Assembly: GCA_036381195.1 (NCBI GenBank)
Contig: DASVDH010000035.1
Span: 30,542-94,541 of the forward strand
Direction of reading: 5' to 3'
Length of the DNA: 64,000 bases
Source of the DNA: RSA9 sp036381195
GTDB taxonomy: Bacteria > Gemmatimonadota > Gemmatimonadetes > Longimicrobiales > RSA9
The notes under the pieces are model-generated. The model did not search any database, was not told the DNA's origin, and worked only from the letters and a program-made list of their open reading frames with translations. Each line of letters starts with the position of its first letter. Position 1 is the stretch's first letter. Both the position numbers and the translations under genes were made by a program. Shown in pieces: positions 60,659-64,000 of the stretch.

Positions 60659-62082
60659 AACGCGCACCGATGCGCACAAAGATCGTCGCGACGGTCGGAC
60701 CCGCGACCGCCAATCCGGAGAAGATCCGCGCGCTCATCGCTGCCGGCGTGGGTGTCATCCGCATCAACTTCGCCCACGGCAGCCACGAGGAGCACGCTCG
60801 CACCATCCGTTGGTCCCGCGAGGCCGCGGAGGCACTCGGCAAGCCGCTCGCCATCCTCGCGGACCTCGCCGGCCCCAAGATCCGCACCGGGACCTTGCCC
60901 GATCCGGTGCATCTCGATGAGGGCGACATCGTCGTCCTCGCGCCCGAGGCGGCCGCCCAGCCGGGCGAGATCCCGGCGACCTACGCCGATCTGGCGCGCG
61001 ACGTGGCGCCCGGCGACCGCGTCCTGCTCGACGATGGCCGGATGGAGCTGCGCGTCGAGGAGGTGGAGCCGCCCAGGACGCGCTGTCGCGTCGTCCGCGG
61101 CGGTGTCCTGCTCTCGAACAAGGGCATGAACCTGCCCGGCGTCCGGGTCAGCGCTCCATCGCTCACCGCGAAGGACCGCACCGACCTCGCCTTCGTGCTG
61201 GAAGCCGACGTGGACTACATCGGCCTCTCCTTCGTCCGCCGCCCTGATGACATCGCGGAGCTCCGCGCCCGCATCGGCGCCGGCCCCAAGATCATCGCGA
61301 AGATCGAGAAGGACATCGCGCTCGAGAACATCGAGGACATCCTCGCCGAGACGGACGCCGTCATGGTCGCCCGCGGCGACCTCGGCGTCGAGCTCCCGTT
61401 CGAGAAGGTGCCGGCAGCGCAGAAGCGGATCATTCAGCTCGCCAACCTCTATGCCCGGCCCGTCATCACGGCCACCCAGATGCTCGAGTCGATGATGGAG
61501 TCGACCCGGCCCACGCGCGCCGAGGTGAGCGACGTCGCCAACGCCTTGCTCGACGGCACCGATGCCGTCATGCTCTCCGGCGAGACCGCCGCCGGACGCC
61601 ACCCCATCGAGGCCGTCGAGGTCATGGTCCGCATCGCCGGCGAGATCGAGCGCGAGCAGGCCTTCATCGCGCGCCGCAAGGATGATCTCGCCACGATGCG
61701 CGGGCTGCGCACCGGCGCGACGCCCACAGAGCACGCCATCGCAGCCGCCACCGTCGAGGCGGCGCGCTTGCTCGGAGCCCCGGCCATCGTCACGCTCACC
61801 CGTAGCGGGTTCACCAGCCGCCTGGTCTCGAGCTACCGGCCGCCGGTCCCCATCCTGGGCGTCAGCGATCAGCCGGCCACATTCCGCCAGCTCGCGCTCG
61901 TCTGGGGTGTGCATCCGGTGCTTTGCCACACGGAGCCCACCTTCGAGTCCCTGCTCGCCTGCGCGCGCCAATACCTGCTCGAGCACGGCCTCGCCCGCCC
62001 GGGCGATCGCGTGGTCGTCACCGCCGGCGTCCCCTTCCACGTCCGCGGCACCACGAACACGGTGCGGGTGGAGCAACTGTGA
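60655..62082 (+). CDS. pyk: Pyruvate kinase, K+-independent type
   Basis: 475 residues from GTG 60655 (ATG 60670 is an alternative that keeps the first strand). Family motifs are MRTKIVATVGPAT, RINFAHGSHEEH, LADLAGPKIRTG, the catalytic Lys in IIAKIEKDIALENIE, and MVARGDLGVELPFE. K75 in AGPKIRTG replaces the Glu of K+-dependent enzymes, and the usual Ser after Asn in RxNFSHG is Ala (A40). It forms ATP and pyruvate from phosphoenolpyruvate and ADP. The C-terminal allosteric domain is complete. Confidence 0.94.
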   Translation: MKRAPMRTKIVATVGPATANPEKIRALIAAGVGVIRINFAHGSHEEHARTIRWSREAAEALGKPLAILADLAGPKIRTGTLPDPVHLDEGDIVVLAPEAAAQPGEIPATYADLARDVAPGDRVLLDDGRMELRVEEVEPPRTRCRVVRGGVLLSNKGMNLPGVRVSAPSLTAKDRTDLAFVLEADVDYIGLSFVRRPDDIAELRARIGAGPKIIAKIEKDIALENIEDILAETDAVMVARGDLGVELPFEKVPAAQKRIIQLANLYARPVITATQMLESMMESTRPTRAEVSDVANALLDGTDAVMLSGETAAGRHPIEAVEVMVRIAGEIEREQAFIARRKDDLATMRGLRTGATPTEHAIAAATVEAARLLGAPAIVTLTRSGFTSRLVSSYRPPVPILGVSDQPATFRQLALVWGVHPVLCHTEPTFESLLACARQYLLEHGLARPGDRVVVTAGVPFHVRGTTNTVRVEQL

Positions 62083-62861
62083 AGCTCACCTTTCTCGGGA
62101 CCGGCACCTCGTTCGGCATCCCCGTCGTCGGCTGCGACTGCGCCGCCTGCACGTCGTCCGACCCGCGCGACCGGCGCACCCGCCACGCCGCGCTCCTCGA
62201 GAGCGACGACGGCACCCGCCGCCTGCTCGTGGACACTCCGCCCGAGTTGCGGCTCCAGCTCCTCGCCGCCGGCGTCGCCTCCATCAACGCGGTCTGGTTC
62301 ACGCACTGCCATGCGGACCACACCCACGGCGTGGATGACCTGCGCGCCTTCTCCGTCCGCCGTGACCGGCCGCTCCCTGCCTACGCCGGAAAGCATTGCG
62401 CCCGCGTCCTGCGCGAGCGCTTCGCCTACATCTTCGACCCTGCGCACCGACCCATCGCCGGCACCACCAAGCCGAACGTCCGCCTCGAGGTGCTCGAGCC
62501 CGGGGTGCCCGTGGACATCGCCGGCTTCCGCCTCCTCCCCCTCGCCGTCCCGCACGGCGATGAGGTCGTCCTGGGCTTCCGCGCCGGAGACCTCGGATAC
62601 ATCACGGACGCCAAGCGCCTGCCCGCCGAGGTCACGGCCGCGCTCCACGGCGTCCGCGTCCTCGTGCTCAACGCGCTCTGGTTCGGTCGCCCGCACCCCA
62701 CGCACTTCACGATCGAGGAGGCCATCGAGGCCGCACGCGCCGTCGCTGCCGAACGCACCTACCTGACCCATCTCACGCACCGGGTGACGCACGCGGAGCT
62801 GCTCGAACGGTTGCCGGATGGCATCCAGCCCGCCTACGATGGGCTCGTCGTGGAGGTGTGA
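62079..62861 (+). CDS. Metallo-beta-lactamase-fold hydrolase (PhnP-like)
   Basis: 260 residues from GTG 62079. LTFLGTGTSFGIPVVGCDCAAC is the N-terminal signature of the PhnP subgroup, including the Cys pair that can bind a structural zinc. The metal site THCHADHTHGVDDLR, the later PHGDEVVLGF and the C-terminal THLTH complete the fold. PhnP is a cyclic phosphodiesterase; homologues elsewhere act on varied phosphodiesters. It overlaps the pyruvate kinase stop by 4 bases. Confidence 0.88.
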   Translation: MKLTFLGTGTSFGIPVVGCDCAACTSSDPRDRRTRHAALLESDDGTRRLLVDTPPELRLQLLAAGVASINAVWFTHCHADHTHGVDDLRAFSVRRDRPLPAYAGKHCARVLRERFAYIFDPAHRPIAGTTKPNVRLEVLEPGVPVDIAGFRLLPLAVPHGDEVVLGFRAGDLGYITDAKRLPAEVTAALHGVRVLVLNALWFGRPHPTHFTIEEAIEAARAVAAERTYLTHLTHRVTHAELLERLPDGIQPAYDGLVVEV

Positions 62862-62864
62862 CGC

Positions 62865-64000
<1,136 letters not shown>

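Overview
The window is very GC-rich DNA, densely packed with genes. It encodes outer-membrane beta-barrels, many lipoproteins, Tat-exported proteins and a periplasmic-type amidase, so the host is a Gram-negative (diderm) bacterium. The mix of PorV/UPF0164-like and FlgD-tail proteins, a fused E1 alpha/beta 2-oxoacid dehydrogenase, a class II ribonucleotide reductase and a protease-propeller-barrel protein is what I would expect of Gemmatimonadota or a neighbouring phylum. That assignment is inference, because there is no rRNA or tRNA marker here. GTG starts and 1- or 4-base stop/start overlaps are common, so most same-strand runs are probably translationally coupled operons.

Layout. 1-2341: end of a surface or secondary glycan locus (DUF1990-like tail, CgeB-like glycosyltransferase, sugar nucleotidyltransferase), closed by two mutually exclusive hairpins. 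2846-8001: lipoprotein, two HD-GYP proteins (TPR-linked and receiver-linked) around an SRAP DNA-protein crosslink protein, then a membrane-anchored ferritin-like protein. 8035-12601: esterase-like hydrolase, Tat-exported PLP enzyme, outer-membrane protein. 12722-14851: fused branched-chain-type E1 on the minus strand. 15158-18954: two small proteins (one with a GspG-like tail), VTT membrane protein, coaE, PHP phosphoesterase, nanoRNase. 18966-23217: arginine/ornithine/polyamine region (TIGR00300-type ornithine cyclodeaminase, a Fur-family regulator, pyruvoyl arginine decarboxylase, agmatinase). 23208-27150: minus-strand operon of an ABC exporter half, a lone receiver and a phosphodiesterase. 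27411-30717: lipoprotein, 54-base perfect palindrome, gamma-glutamyltransferase and a small barrel.

30761-45951 looks like a cell-wall salvage and envelope region: M20 amidohydrolase (divergent), then murQ, anmK, HEAT lipoprotein, nagZ, GT39-like membrane protein, Na+/solute symporter, muramoyl-alanine amidase, and the metalloprotease-propeller-barrel protein. No AmpG-type permease is visible. The symporter embedded in this run is a candidate importer for muropeptide sugars, and this is the most interesting system-level idea here.

45966-64000: endonuclease III; nrdJ with a good promoter and a probable NrdR operator; a GMC oxidoreductase with its Tat-exported small subunit; a subtilisin-like protease with a FlgD/Por-type tail next to a PorV-like barrel; an RNase D-like exonuclease; and a coupled run of class A beta-lactamase-fold hydrolase, amidohydrolase, K+-independent-type pyruvate kinase, metallo-beta-lactamase-fold hydrolase and glucose-6-phosphate isomerase, cut by the window end. 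No tRNA, rRNA, insertion sequence or CRISPR array was recognised.
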